From Selaginella moellendorffii (taxonomy: Eukaryota; Streptophyta; Lycopodiopsida; Selaginellales; Selaginellaceae): a stretch of DNA of 64,000 nucleotides. Under the pieces are notes generated by a model, which saw only the letters and a list, made by a program, of their open reading frames with translations, did no database searches and had not been told where the DNA came from. The stretch's first letter is position 1; every line of letters starts with the position of its first letter. The stretch spans positions 1,398,834-1,462,833 of the forward strand of contig NW_003314305.1 in assembly GCF_000143415.4 (NCBI RefSeq), given 5' to 3'. Both the position numbers and the translations under genes were made by a program. Shown here one piece after another: positions 44,296 to 54,350 of this stretch.

Positions 44296-46388
44296 ATGCC
44301 AGTCTCGAGGAGGAGAAGCAGCACAGTGACGCTCGCGAGGAAACACTTGACGTTCTTCCGCCTCCACCTGGCCTACTTCATCGCCATCGCCATCGCCGGG
44401 ACGTGGATCCTCTGGGGGATTGGAGCCCGCCGCCATAGCAAGATCTCCCACCTGAAATTCATCGACTGCTTCTACCTCATCACCTCCGCGCTCTGCATCA
44501 CCGGCCTCGCCAGCGTCCCGATCGAGAGCATCCCCCCCGGCGGCCAAGTCGTGCTCATGCTGATGATGATCCTGGGCGGCCAGGTCGTCACCTCGGTGGT
44601 TCCACTCTTCGTCAAGAAGCGGCGCTACTGCGACGTCGCCAGGCAAGTCCTCGAGCAGGATGATCGCAAGCGGCCATCGTCGAGCTCTAATCCCGACAGT
44701 GATCGCGATCTCGTCCCCAATCCAAACGCCCAAGCTCCTCAAAATCGTGAAGACGATGCTACTCCTACTAGCGCTACCACACCCTCGAGCTCGCAAGGAC
44801 CTCCAGGATCTCTTAAAAGAACGCAAAGCGGTGCTGTCCGGCTCTTGAGGAGATTGAGCGGCTCCATGAAGCTCCGCTCCAAGGAGGACGTCTGGATGCG
44901 CGAGATGGCGTCCAAAAAGCACGCCCAGCACTTGCGCGAGATCTTCCAAGAGCACAGCGCGACCGTGTCACTCACCTGGATCGTCGTCTGGTACTACATC
45001 CTCGTCCATCTCATCGGCTTCTTCATCACCTGGGGATGCATACTGGGCGATGCCAGCGCCAAGTCGAGCCTGGAGAGCAAGAACATCAACATCGGCTTCT
45101 TCGCGCTCTTCCTCACAGTCTCATCTTTCGCGAATGCCGGGTTCGTCCTCGTCGATGAAAACATGACCCTCTTCAGCTCCTCCACCGTGCTGCTGCTGGC
45201 GCTGGCGGCGATCATCCTCCTGGGCAACACCATGTTTGCGCCATCGCTGCGCGGGATCATCTGGCTGCTCCACCGAGTCGACGCCACCCGGCGCGAGGAC
45301 TACGAGTTCCTGCTGGAGCACCCCAGGAAGTGCTACACGCACTTGTTCCCGCGGACCACCACCCTCTGGTTAGTTCTCGCCGTCACCGGGTTCAATGGGT
45401 TTGAGTGCCTCATGTTTTACATTTTGGACTGGAAAAGCAAGGCCTTGGAGGGTTTCGGCACAGGTGACAAGGTTGTCAATGGCATCTTTCAGTCTGTTAA
45501 CACGCGGAGTGCAGGCATGAACTCCATGAACCTTGCAGATCTCTCGCCCTCAATGCTCTTCCTCTACTGCGGCATGATGTAAGTTACTATTACTCCCACC
45601 TATTTTTCTTCTTCCCGGCATTTTTAGAAGAGAGAGAAAAGGTGGCAGCTTGAGTTTACTGAGCGTGAGAATGCAATGGTTTTGCAGGTATATTGCTGCT
45701 TACCCGGTATTCCTCTCGCGGCAGTACTCACGACACTACGAAGCCAAAGAGCAGCGGGCTTCCGTGATTGTGGGGCTGGACCGGGACGTTTTGGACACCA
45801 CAATCACGACCCAGTCCAAGAGATTGCTGGCTCAGGACTGGGCCTACCTCTTCCTCGCCACCTTTTTCATCTGCGTGTCGGACAACAAGCAGCTCAAAAG
45901 CGACCCCCGCAACTTCACCATCTTTAGCGTCATCTTCGAGGTCATAAGGTACGAAAACTCTTCGAGTTGCAAGACAAAATCTCTAAAACTTCGAAATTCA
46001 TACAAGTTATCATCTAAGTTACAAAATCATCATCTCTCCTCTGATCAAGCTCACGAGTTTCTGATTTGATCGAACTTGCAGCGCGTACGGCAATGTCGGG
46101 CTGACGCTGGGCTACAGCTGCAGCCTGAGGATCGATTCGGCGCCATGCACGGACGTCCCGTACAGCTTCTCGGGCAAATGGGGCGTTGTTGGCAAGCTCT
46201 TGCTCATCCTGGTCATGTTTCTCGGCAGACACAGGGGTCTACCAGATAGCATCGACTCCGCGATCTTGCTCCCAGAGGATAAGTTCTACACCATGTTGCG
46301 GAGCCAGACCGTAGCACAACCCGATGGCTCCATCATGGTAATCGCACCACCGAGATCGGAATGTACAGATCTTGTTGATTTGTCGTGA
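44296..46388 (+). CDS. HKT-type Na+/K+ transporter, copy 1
   Basis: Plasma-membrane cation channel-like transporter of the Trk/HKT family. Exons 44296-45578, 45688-45948 and 46082-46388 give 616 residues; the exon pattern is that of plant HKTs. The ATG at 44296 ('MPVSRRR') is the first in frame. Four membrane-pore-membrane units are visible; the pore glycines lie in '[10 protein letters not shown]' (Gly70), '[10 protein letters not shown]', '[11 protein letters not shown]' and '[12 protein letters not shown]'. Glycine in the first pore loop is typical of class II HKTs that also carry K+, whereas serine marks Na+-selective class I. A hydrophilic, Ser-rich loop of about 90 residues (about 118-205) between the first two units is unusually long and absent from copy 2. 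Confidence 0.92.
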
Positions 46389-47032
46389 AACAAAGATAAA
46401 GACGAGAACCTCTTTTCGGAAAGCTGCAGAACACCATCGGCAAAAAGAAGAAAAAAAAAGGAGCACATACCTTTGTGTACAGTCCTCTCGAGATTAAGAT
46501 TCTTGCACACTTTAAGAGAAAATCGTGGAAGTCGTTTGGTTCTTGCTTGCTGATCGGATGGACGAAGGGCCAACGTATGCCACACTTGGTGCGAGGCCTG
46601 GAAGTGGGAAGATCAAAACAGAGTGAAAAGAAGGCTTTTTTACCTCCACTAAATGATGGAGAAAGTATTCGCTCGCTGTAGCCACGAACAGGATTACTCG
46701 ATCCACACCACCGACGGGGGGGAGCATATAAGTTTCCTTCGCCGCAATGCTCGATCCACCACTCGTTGGGAGCAACACATCACGTTATGGAGTCAAAGTC
46801 TGATAGTAACTTGTGTTAATGCGCTCGCCAAGTCTTCTACTGACTTTGTAGGAGGTCTGAGTCGAGCGTTTTCGAGCGAGCGAGCGAGAGCTAAACTTCT
46901 CCATAGAATTTACCCCGCTGGCCTATTTAATCCCCTGTGCTTGAGAGTGTCCCCGCGCAACACTACCAGTGCTTGTACTGTATAGATTTTGTGGCCGATT
47001 CTCTATGATGAGCTGATGCGCAGCAGCTGGCG
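46389..47032. other. Spacer between the tandem HKT genes
   Basis: Contains the 3' end of copy 1 and the promoter and leader of copy 2. A short 'cgagcgagcgagcga' microsatellite lies near 46877-46890 and a tandem 'aaacaaagataaag' A-rich tract near 46390. No additional gene is supported. Confidence 0.5.
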
Positions 47033-48774
47033 ATGGATGTTTCAGCTGTTCTGCGGAGATTGGCGAAGAAGAGACCGAGTTACTACCACCTCCACGTCCT
47101 CTACTTCGTCGGCCTCAGCCTGCTCGGGGCTCTCCTCCTCCGGAGCTTTGGAACGAGAAAAGGATCCACGCATAACCACTTTAGCTTCCTGGACTGCTTC
47201 TACACGGCTGTGTCGGCGATGTGCCTCAGCGGACTCTCGAGTATTCAGATCGAGGACATTCCAGCGTCTGGCCAGGTGCTTGTCATGGTGCTGATGGTCC
47301 TGGGAGGCCAGGTTTTGTTATCGGTTGTCCCGCTGCTTGTCAAGAAGCACAGGTACTGCAAGATAGCCAGGATGGCGTTGAGGCCCCGAGTAAAGAGCAA
47401 CAGCCTGTTTAAGTCGCTGTATAGAACTCTCTGCTTGCGATCCAATGACGACCTCTGGATGGAGTCCTTGGCTTCCAGGCCAAACCTTCCCGAGCCTTTC
47501 AAAGTTGTCTTCCTTGAGCACCAAGCCATTTGTCACCTAGCTGACATTGTTGTGTGGTACTTGCTGGCTGTTCACTTGCTCGGCTTCGTCGTCGCATGGA
47601 TTTCCATCCAGTGCTCTTTAAACACCAAGTCAGTACTTGAGAGTAAGACAATCAACCCGGGCTTCTTCGCGCTCTTTGCAACCATCTCGGCTTTCAACAA
47701 CATCGGCTTCGTGCTTACGAACGAAAACTTAGTCGCCTTCAACACGAACAGCGTTTTGCTTCTCGATCTCGGCCTCGTCATTCTGCTTGGTAACACCCTG
47801 TTCCCTGTTGCCTTGCGAGGAATTCTATGGCTGCTCTACCGCTACACCACAGGAACGAAGAAGGAAGTCTACACGCTCCTGCTAGAGCATCCCAGAAAAT
47901 ACTACTTACACCTGTTCCCCAAAACTGCAACGCTCTGGCTGTTACTGGCTGTCACAGGTTCCAATGCATTAGGAGGCCTCATCTTCTGCGCCCTGGACTG
48001 GAACAACGAGGCGCTCGATGGACTACGCCCTGGTGAAAAGCTTGTCAATGGTCTCTTCCAGTCGTTCAGTACGCGCAGTGGTGGTATGAACTCGTTGAAC
48101 CTCGTGGAGCTCTCGCAAGCCACGCTCTTCTTCTACTGCGTTATGATGTGAGTCGTTATCTGCTGAAGAGATCGTCATTGTCTATATACTTTGCAGGTAT
48201 ATCAAGCCGTACCCTGTGTCGCTGAGAGAAGAACAGAGCAGAGAAGATGATACCACACTGTTGACACAGTCCAGACGAAACCTTGCCAACGACAACACCT
48301 TCCTGTTCCTTCTTGTGATCTTCAGCAGCATCTCTCTCAACAGCCAAATGGAAAAGGATCCCCGGAACTTCAACCTGTTCGCCATACTCTTCGAAGTTGC
48401 AAGGTTGGCCTTCGCTTTTTTTGTCCTGACATTTTCTCTCTCGCTGCTGTCTACACGTTCCTAAAGCTTTTCCCTGTTTTCGTCCCACATGCAGTGCCTA
48501 CGGATGCGTCGGCTTGACTCTTGGATACAGCTGCAACTTGAGGCTCCAACCCGGCCATTGCAAGGACACCACGCTCAGCTTCTCAGGAACTTGGAACGCC
48601 CCAGGAAAAATGTTTATCATCGCTGTCATGTTCATTGGCCGCCACCGTGACCTTCCCTATCACATTGATTCCACAACCGACATGGAAAAAATAACCAGAC
48701 TGTCGAGAAGGCCAAGCTTCATAGCTCTGACTCAGCCACCTGTTGTAGTACCAGAATCTACCCCTCCTGTTTGA
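47033..48774 (+). CDS. HKT-type Na+/K+ transporter, copy 2
   Basis: Exons 47033-48147, 48197-48403 and 48495-48774 give 533 residues. Introns are at the same two places as in copy 1 (after 'YCVMM' and before 'SAYG'), so the pair is a tandem duplicate 645 bp apart. Pore loops again have glycine in all four positions: 'AMCLSGLSSI' (Gly67), 'SAFNNIGFVL', 'STRSGGMNSLN', '[12 protein letters not shown]'. The loop after the first unit is short, the common length. The C-terminus past 'GRHRDLPYHID' is divergent. A K+-permeable class II-like transporter is the best prediction; electrophysiology decides selectivity. Confidence 0.92.
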
Positions 48775-48855
48775 AAGTCTTGCTAAAGTTGAGTCTTCCA
48801 CATTTACATGCCCATACTGCTCCCTTTTTGTTGACCCCGCTGCCTAAGTAGTCCG

Positions 48856-49655
48856 TCACAAGTAGCGTGACGCTAATGCTTTTTCTGCTTGCAATGCCCA
48901 CAACGACCCTTCGTAAGGTCGGGCATACTTGAAAAAGCTTTCAGCCATTCCCTGTGTAAAACGCAAAGCAGAAGAGAAAGCTAAGGTTTGAAAATACCAC
49001 TTGATAAAAAATGTGCATACCAATCCATTCGCAGACACAGCCTCAGAACTTCCTTCAGAGAAAAAGGACTTAACTCCACTTTTATGCTGCAGAAAACAAC
49101 AGATTCTAAATCCGCAAGCAGTACAGGAAAAGAAAATCTTACAGCGGCTCGCTTGGGTGGAGGCTGGTTCAAAATCTTCTGTGCTCTATTCAATCGATCG
49201 TTGTAGTATTCATACGTTGTGGCACCGGGAGGAGCTTGATTTGGATCCTTCACATTGTTCTCTACCTGGAAAAAGTGAGACAAGATGCGTCAACCGTAGC
49301 GAACTGTTTAAAGTTTCCGGGAAGAATCAAGAATAAAAATCATACCTGGGTTTTAAAACCTTTATAATGTGGCCAGGCACCTCGCGAGTACTGGTCAAGA
49401 TCAAACAGTAGCATTTTCTGCTTGCAGCATGGCTTCTCATCATTGGCCGTGGCGCTTTGTGGATTGTGATCGGGAATATGGCCCATGTAACCAGGGATTG
49501 GATATTTCCCGACCTTCCGCCTGGAAACGAGAAATTTCAAGCACAGAAATGAAGAGAAGTGATTACCTTGGCACCCGATCCTTTTGCTTGCGGATTTCTT
49601 CCGCAATGTGCCCTGTCCGTATCCATCGTCCCTGGATCCTGCAAGACGCAGCCAT
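48856..49655 (-). CDS. Unrecognised small conserved-looking protein (flagellar-type guess)
   Basis: Five exons (49655-49567, 49520-49346, 49265-49143, 49086-49021, 48951-48856) join in phase to 182 residues starting 'MAASCRIQGRW'. The start could lie further upstream in the gap. Notable text is 'YPIPGYMGHIPDHNPQS', 'MLLFDLDQYSRGAWPHYKGF' and 'GATTYEYYNDRLNRAQKIL'. The 'PGYxGHIP' and 'Y..GxxP' style recalls microtubule inner proteins of motile cilia, which a plant with swimming sperm would keep, but this is only a stylistic likeness. There are no membrane segments or signal peptide. It converges with the HKT copy 2 gene at 82 bp. Confidence 0.6.
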
Positions 49656-49671
49656 CACAGCGCTAAATCCC

Positions 49672-49771
49672 NNNNNNNNNNNNNNNNNNNNNNNNNNNNN
49701 NNNNNNNNNNNNNNNNNNNNNNNNNNNNNNNNNNNNNNNNNNNNNNNNNNNNNNNNNNNNNNNNNNNNNNN
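49672..49771. other. Assembly gap (100 N)
   Basis: Exactly 100 N, the usual placeholder for a gap of unknown size. It hides the 3' end of the AM1/DYAD-like gene and the upstream region (possibly the first exon) of the small minus-strand gene at 48856-49655. Confidence 0.95.
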
Positions 49772-52192
49772 TGCGGGAGGCGCGAGGCCAAGCCATCCAA
49801 TTTCTTCGTCGAGAGTGCGAATTTCTGCTGTAAAATTGTGACTATGGTGAATGGAGGTGAATTTTCTTTGAGCTTTTCTTACCTTGTTCCATCCTCACGA
49901 CAGAGCTCTCTTCCACCTCCTGGCGAAGCACAGGCTTGACGACGATGTTATTGTCCTGGAACATCTAGAGAACAAACACCACGAAAGTTTTAGCTTTTCT
50001 TCCATTACTGGCACTAGATTGGGATTCAGTGACCTGCAAAGCCATGACGACCTTCCACAAGATCTTGAACTGGGACTCCGTGGCGAGTTTCTCGACCGCC
50101 GCATCCTGATAATTAAAAGCCAAGCAACAGTGATCGACTTAACGCCGATAAGAGAACTTGATTCTACCTTGACAATGTTACGAACTTGATGTTCCAGCTT
50201 GTCCAGCCGCTCGTGATCTCTAGAAAGAAAAATCATCCAGTTCCAGTTGAGACAGCGATGGTTTCCAGGGAAAAAAATTCACACCTTTCTCGGTCTCTAT
50301 CAACCTGGCTTTCGGTCTTGATAAAGGTTGCGTATCCTGTTTCCTGGAGGCAAAAAGTGAAAAACTGTTTTACGGCCTGAAAGAAACAAGATCATGAACC
50401 ATAAAGTGCGAGTTCTCGCGATGCAGCTCGTGGAGATGGATGTAAGCGCTTTGAAGCTCCTCAATGCTTGCCTTGAGATTCTGGATGGATAAAACCTCGT
50501 CAATGAAAAGCCACTCAAAGTGATTGATGTTAATACCTCGACTTGCGTTCTCATCCTTCCTTTGTCCTGCGAATCTGCGAATCCGGAGTTTTGTGTCAGA
50601 GTCTCGGTTTCAGTTGGAGAGCTCCTCATTGTAAAAAGCTTACTGTTTGGAATACGAAACAATCAGTCTAAGTAATTCAGAACAACGAAAACACAACAGA
50701 CCTTTTGAGTTGCTCAACTTCTTGCTTGAGGCTGTTCATCTCGGCAGCCTCTGAAGCGGTCATGCCTCGGCAACTATAGGGGAGTTTGTCTCCTGGACTC
50801 CATCCAGGAGGCGGAAGCCAGAAGGGGTCTTCAATGCCGGCAGACTTGCGAATCTCCATCAAAGAAGCATCTTCAAGCCAGTACTCGAGGCTGCCTTCCG
50901 AGTTATGCCGCCTCCTAAAACGTTGGCCATCAGGTGTCGTTTTGTCCACCAAGTGCTTCAACAAGTGATCCAGCAAGCCAGTGTCGCCGATAAACTTCCG
51001 TGCGTCCTCTCGTAACACGGCTCTTGAGATCGCATTGCCAGGCCGGGCTCCTTTAGCACGCATAAGATCAATAAGCTTTTCCTGTGCACTCGCATATCTG
51101 TATCGATACAGTCAAGACAGCACTCGAAGTTTTCAAAACCGAGTCACTTACCGTCCAGCAGACCACCTTCCAAGCACATCTTTACGAACTTGAATGGCCG
51201 TACACCTCACTGGGGTCTTCTCGGGGTGCGTTATCGAAGAGCCGCTGTTGAACCTGCTCACAGCGAGCTGAAGGTTCTCGTTGATCTTCGAGACACGCGT
51301 TGATTTTCTTCGAACAGCCCAGCTCCTCGGGTTGTTTACAACAGGCTCTTTTTTGTCTTCAGCCAGCCAAAAGGACTCAAGGTGACCTTGATGGAGGAGC
51401 TCAGTGCAAGATATCGGTCGTATGAGGAGGTCCTCCGCGAGTTTTGCTGTTACCGTCACCTCCTCGTCTAGCTCCGGCTTCGTACCCATGATAGTCTCCG
51501 AGATAGTCTCCGAACTTCCCAGGGAGCACTTTTTTTCCGCGTTGCTCCGAAGAAACCTCTCCAACGAGGAACAACTGGGAAATCTGAGCTTCACTTCCTC
51601 GCTCGATACGCTCACCACCTACGTGCATTGTAAGTCTCATCTCTAGAAGATAAGAACGCAAAGTTTTTACCATCGCAACGCGAGATCTCAGTCGAGACGA
51701 CGGGGAAGATGCCAGAGGCCGGCTAATTTCGTACACGACTCCAGCTCTTGGATGCTCAGCTACAAAGAAGACACCAAACGAATGAGAGAAACAAGAAAAA
51801 AGAACGAAGAACGAAGAAGAGCAGCACTGGTTTGGTTCTTACCGGAGGTTTTCTCTACATAGAGTGTCAAAGCTAGATGCTGGTCACGATCGTCCTCGAG
51901 CGAGTCTAGAAGCTTTCTCTTCCGGTTCTTTTGCTCAGAGCACCAAGGCAAGAGCTCTGCATTCTTCTCGATTTCGTCCTTGGCCTGGGATGAGAGCTCA
52001 CATCCAAGAAAGAAATCCAAGCAAGAAGCGCTCACCTCTGGAAATGTATCCTGTGGAAATATTTCCTTGCCGCTCCCCTCTAGCGATCCAACAAGCGTCA
52101 AGAAGAGAAGAAAACACCGAAGTTCTTCGATCCATACCTTGATTTCCCATCGCCTGGAGCCAGTACTCTGTCGACGGCCTCGAATTTTTCAT
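49772..52192 (-). CDS. AM1/DYAD (SWITCH1)-like meiotic protein, 3' end in gap
   Basis: AM1/DYAD proteins commit cells to meiosis and act in cohesion and pairing. Thirteen exons are readable: 52192-52138, 52079-52036, 51984-51843, 51759-51671, 51618-51152, 51097-50702, 50642-50537, 50480-50400, 50376-50285, 50219-50168, 50105-50034, 49964-49883 and 49827 into the gap, so about 575 residues and more. Family landmarks: 'EISRPLASSPSSRLRSRVAM' then 'KLRFPSCSSLERFLR'; 'KINENLQLAVSRF'; the core 'DLMRAKGARPGNAISRAVLR', 'GDTGLLDHLLKHL', 'RFRRRHNSEGSLEYWLEDAS', 'WLPPPGW'; then coiled coils ('LKQEVEQLKR', 'HERLDKLEHQVRNI'). It is longer at the N-terminus than its relative at 59.6 kb. Confidence 0.88.
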
Positions 52193-52809
52193 CGCTCGGC
52201 TCCAATGCTGGAGAAATTTCGCTGTTAGAGCGCAGAATCCAGAGCGACGATCACCTGGACGCCAGAATCCCAGCCCCGGACGTGAATCACCGCGCGCGCT
52301 CGAAGTTTCTGCCAGCCTCCGCCCCTCAAACCCTATCTTGCTCGTCGCTAAAGCCCGACGAGAGCCTCCTATCACTTCTTCCTCGCACACTGGCTTTCAC
52401 TTCCCATAGCTCTGTACGGTACGTACTTGGCCACCTTGAATTTCCAATTTCGGGCCACTGGAATCTTCCCGCTTCACGGCAGCATATTCGCCCCGCGATA
52501 GCAACAGCTAACCGTGATACGCTTGAGCATCTTCGTGAAAAACTTAAGCTTCGTAGTAGAGAGTGTACTGTTTTAACGGACAGAAAGGCTAGCAAAAACT
52601 TTTTAAAGCCGTGCCTTCTCTATCCTTTTGCTCGATCTAAGCTCTTAGCCTTTGGAGCGACTAGTTAGATTCTTCGAGGTACATCGCTGATCATTGCCTG
52701 GAGGGAAAAAACGCATTAAAAGCTCATCTCTGGGATTATAAAACTACTACTGTGATTGAAAGTACTTACCTCGTCTACAGCAAAAAATTTAGCTCCTAGG
52801 ACGTCGAAG
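52193..52809. other. Spacer between two minus-strand meiotic genes
   Basis: Contains the promoter of the AM1/DYAD-like gene and the 3' end of the PHS1-like gene. A plus-strand frame (52282-52668) has no recognisable content and is probably chance. Confidence 0.45.
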
Positions 52810-54034
52810 TTACGTCTGCAGCGTCTCGACGTTGTGTCCGATTTCGTGCCAGATTTTCTCGACCTCGTTCACGAAAGCTGCATTGGAAGAAATCGTCATC
52901 AAAGTTTTAGCCAGGTTTGATATAAACCAGAGAAGTTTTTACTGCCTTGCCTGGGAAGGAAGGATCCATGAGGCACTTCTGCGAAAACAGCGAAAGGAAT
53001 AGTTATAAAACGTCTTTGATTTCATCAAAGAGATGCTCACGAGGATTTGCTCCTTGAGCTCCGGTCCTGAAGGTTTGGTGCTGATCAAAGAGTTGCTCGT
53101 ATGGATTTGGTCTTTGAGCGCGGGTGCTGATGGCTTGTTACTGGATCCTGCTTAAGATAAACCATGAACTTCTAGCTTAGAAAGCTCTGAGATTTCTTAA
53201 AGTTGTATCGAAGCGAAGTACCTGGGCATGGCAGTGCTAAGACTACCTCTGGATCCGGGAGAACAGACCCTGCTCCCGAGGTGTTGCTTCGAGCCCCGTT
53301 GGGACTGTTGGTTTCAATCACTTCCGGAATGAATTGGTCGGGAGCTCCTGGGGCTGTCCAGTCCATCTCGCTGTAGATTTTCGGGACCACGCTTTCTAGA
53401 GTACCCCTGGGAATGGACGCGGCAGCCTAGATAGAACAAGCAAGTTAAAACAAGAAAAACAATGATAAAATACAAAACAGTAGCACGTACTTCGAGGATC
53501 TTAAAGCATTTCGACGCTTCCTCGTCGTTCTCGAACCTCATTCCAAACTTGTATGTCTGCAAAAAAAAAAAAACATCGTAGAATTGTTTTTTCTTTTCTA
53601 ATCTCGGAGATTAAAAAATAAAATCGAACTCACCGTTCCAGAGATTGCGTAGCTTGCGAGAATGACTCGCGAGCTCCCAGTGGTACGAGGCCAAGCAAAC
53701 GACAAGTCGGGAACACAGTGTTCTTCCTGGACAACAAAAAGATAACAAAATAAACCATTTAGAAACCGTGGTTTTCTTACAAAAGCCAATGCCGGCCAAG
53801 CCAAAACAATAGAACGACTACGCGAAGCAAACAAACAACGCGCTATGCCAAGAAACTCACATAGACATTGCCATTGAGAACGATGGCCAGCGTCGCGGAG
53901 GCGCTGTTGATCGTGAGAGTAGCCGCCGACTTGGAGATGATCCAGGAGCCCGCCAAGAATCGCCGGTGAAGCCCCTCGAACGGCGGGACGAATTGCGCCA
54001 GCTCCACTTGCCATGCGATCCGAGCGTCGCTCAT
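52810..54034 (-). CDS. PHS1: POOR HOMOLOGOUS SYNAPSIS 1-like protein
   Basis: PHS1 helps homologous chromosomes pair and carries recombination proteins into meiotic nuclei. Seven exons: 54034-53861, 53726-53634, 53556-53491, 53426-53222, 53147-53041, 52978-52951 and 52877-52810, giving 246 residues. Diagnostic segments in order are 'VELAQFVPPFEGLHRRFLAG' then 'SWIISKSAATLTI', 'EEHCVPDLSFAWP', 'SRVILASYAISGT', 'YKFGMRFENDEEASKCFKIL', 'KCLMDPSFPAFVNEVEKIWH' and 'EIGHNVETL'. The intron inside 'SFPAF' uses a GC donor (52950-52949). Exon 5 has a tandem AGCAG acceptor (53150 or 53147), adding one residue. It sits 618 bp upstream of the DYAD-like gene on the same strand. Confidence 0.85.
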
Positions 54035-54350
54035 CTCGCTTGCCCCCAGCGCTCGAAGAACCCTAAAACGCAGTTTCCCGCCAAAACTTATGCTGATAAT
54101 ATACCCGACAGTTTAGTTTTAAATTAAACGCGTCTTTGGCAAGCAATAGCTACGCGTTCTTCCCGGTTTTTAAAGCGAGCATTCTCTTCTTCCACATTAC
54201 CTCATTCTTTCTTGGGGATTGATCGATCGATCACACAGCTTTGGTCAATTCTCGATTGATTGATATCGATTACACAGCAGCGTTCTCAATTCTCGAGTGA
54301 TTGACAAAGGCAAGATCTTTAGAACGAGGTAGTTCTTCAAGGATTCTCCA

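Noticed and set aside
52282-52668. Plus-strand frame of 128 codons between two meiotic genes
   Set aside because: It overlaps the promoter and first exon zone of the AM1/DYAD-like gene, has no recognisable motif and looks like chance.
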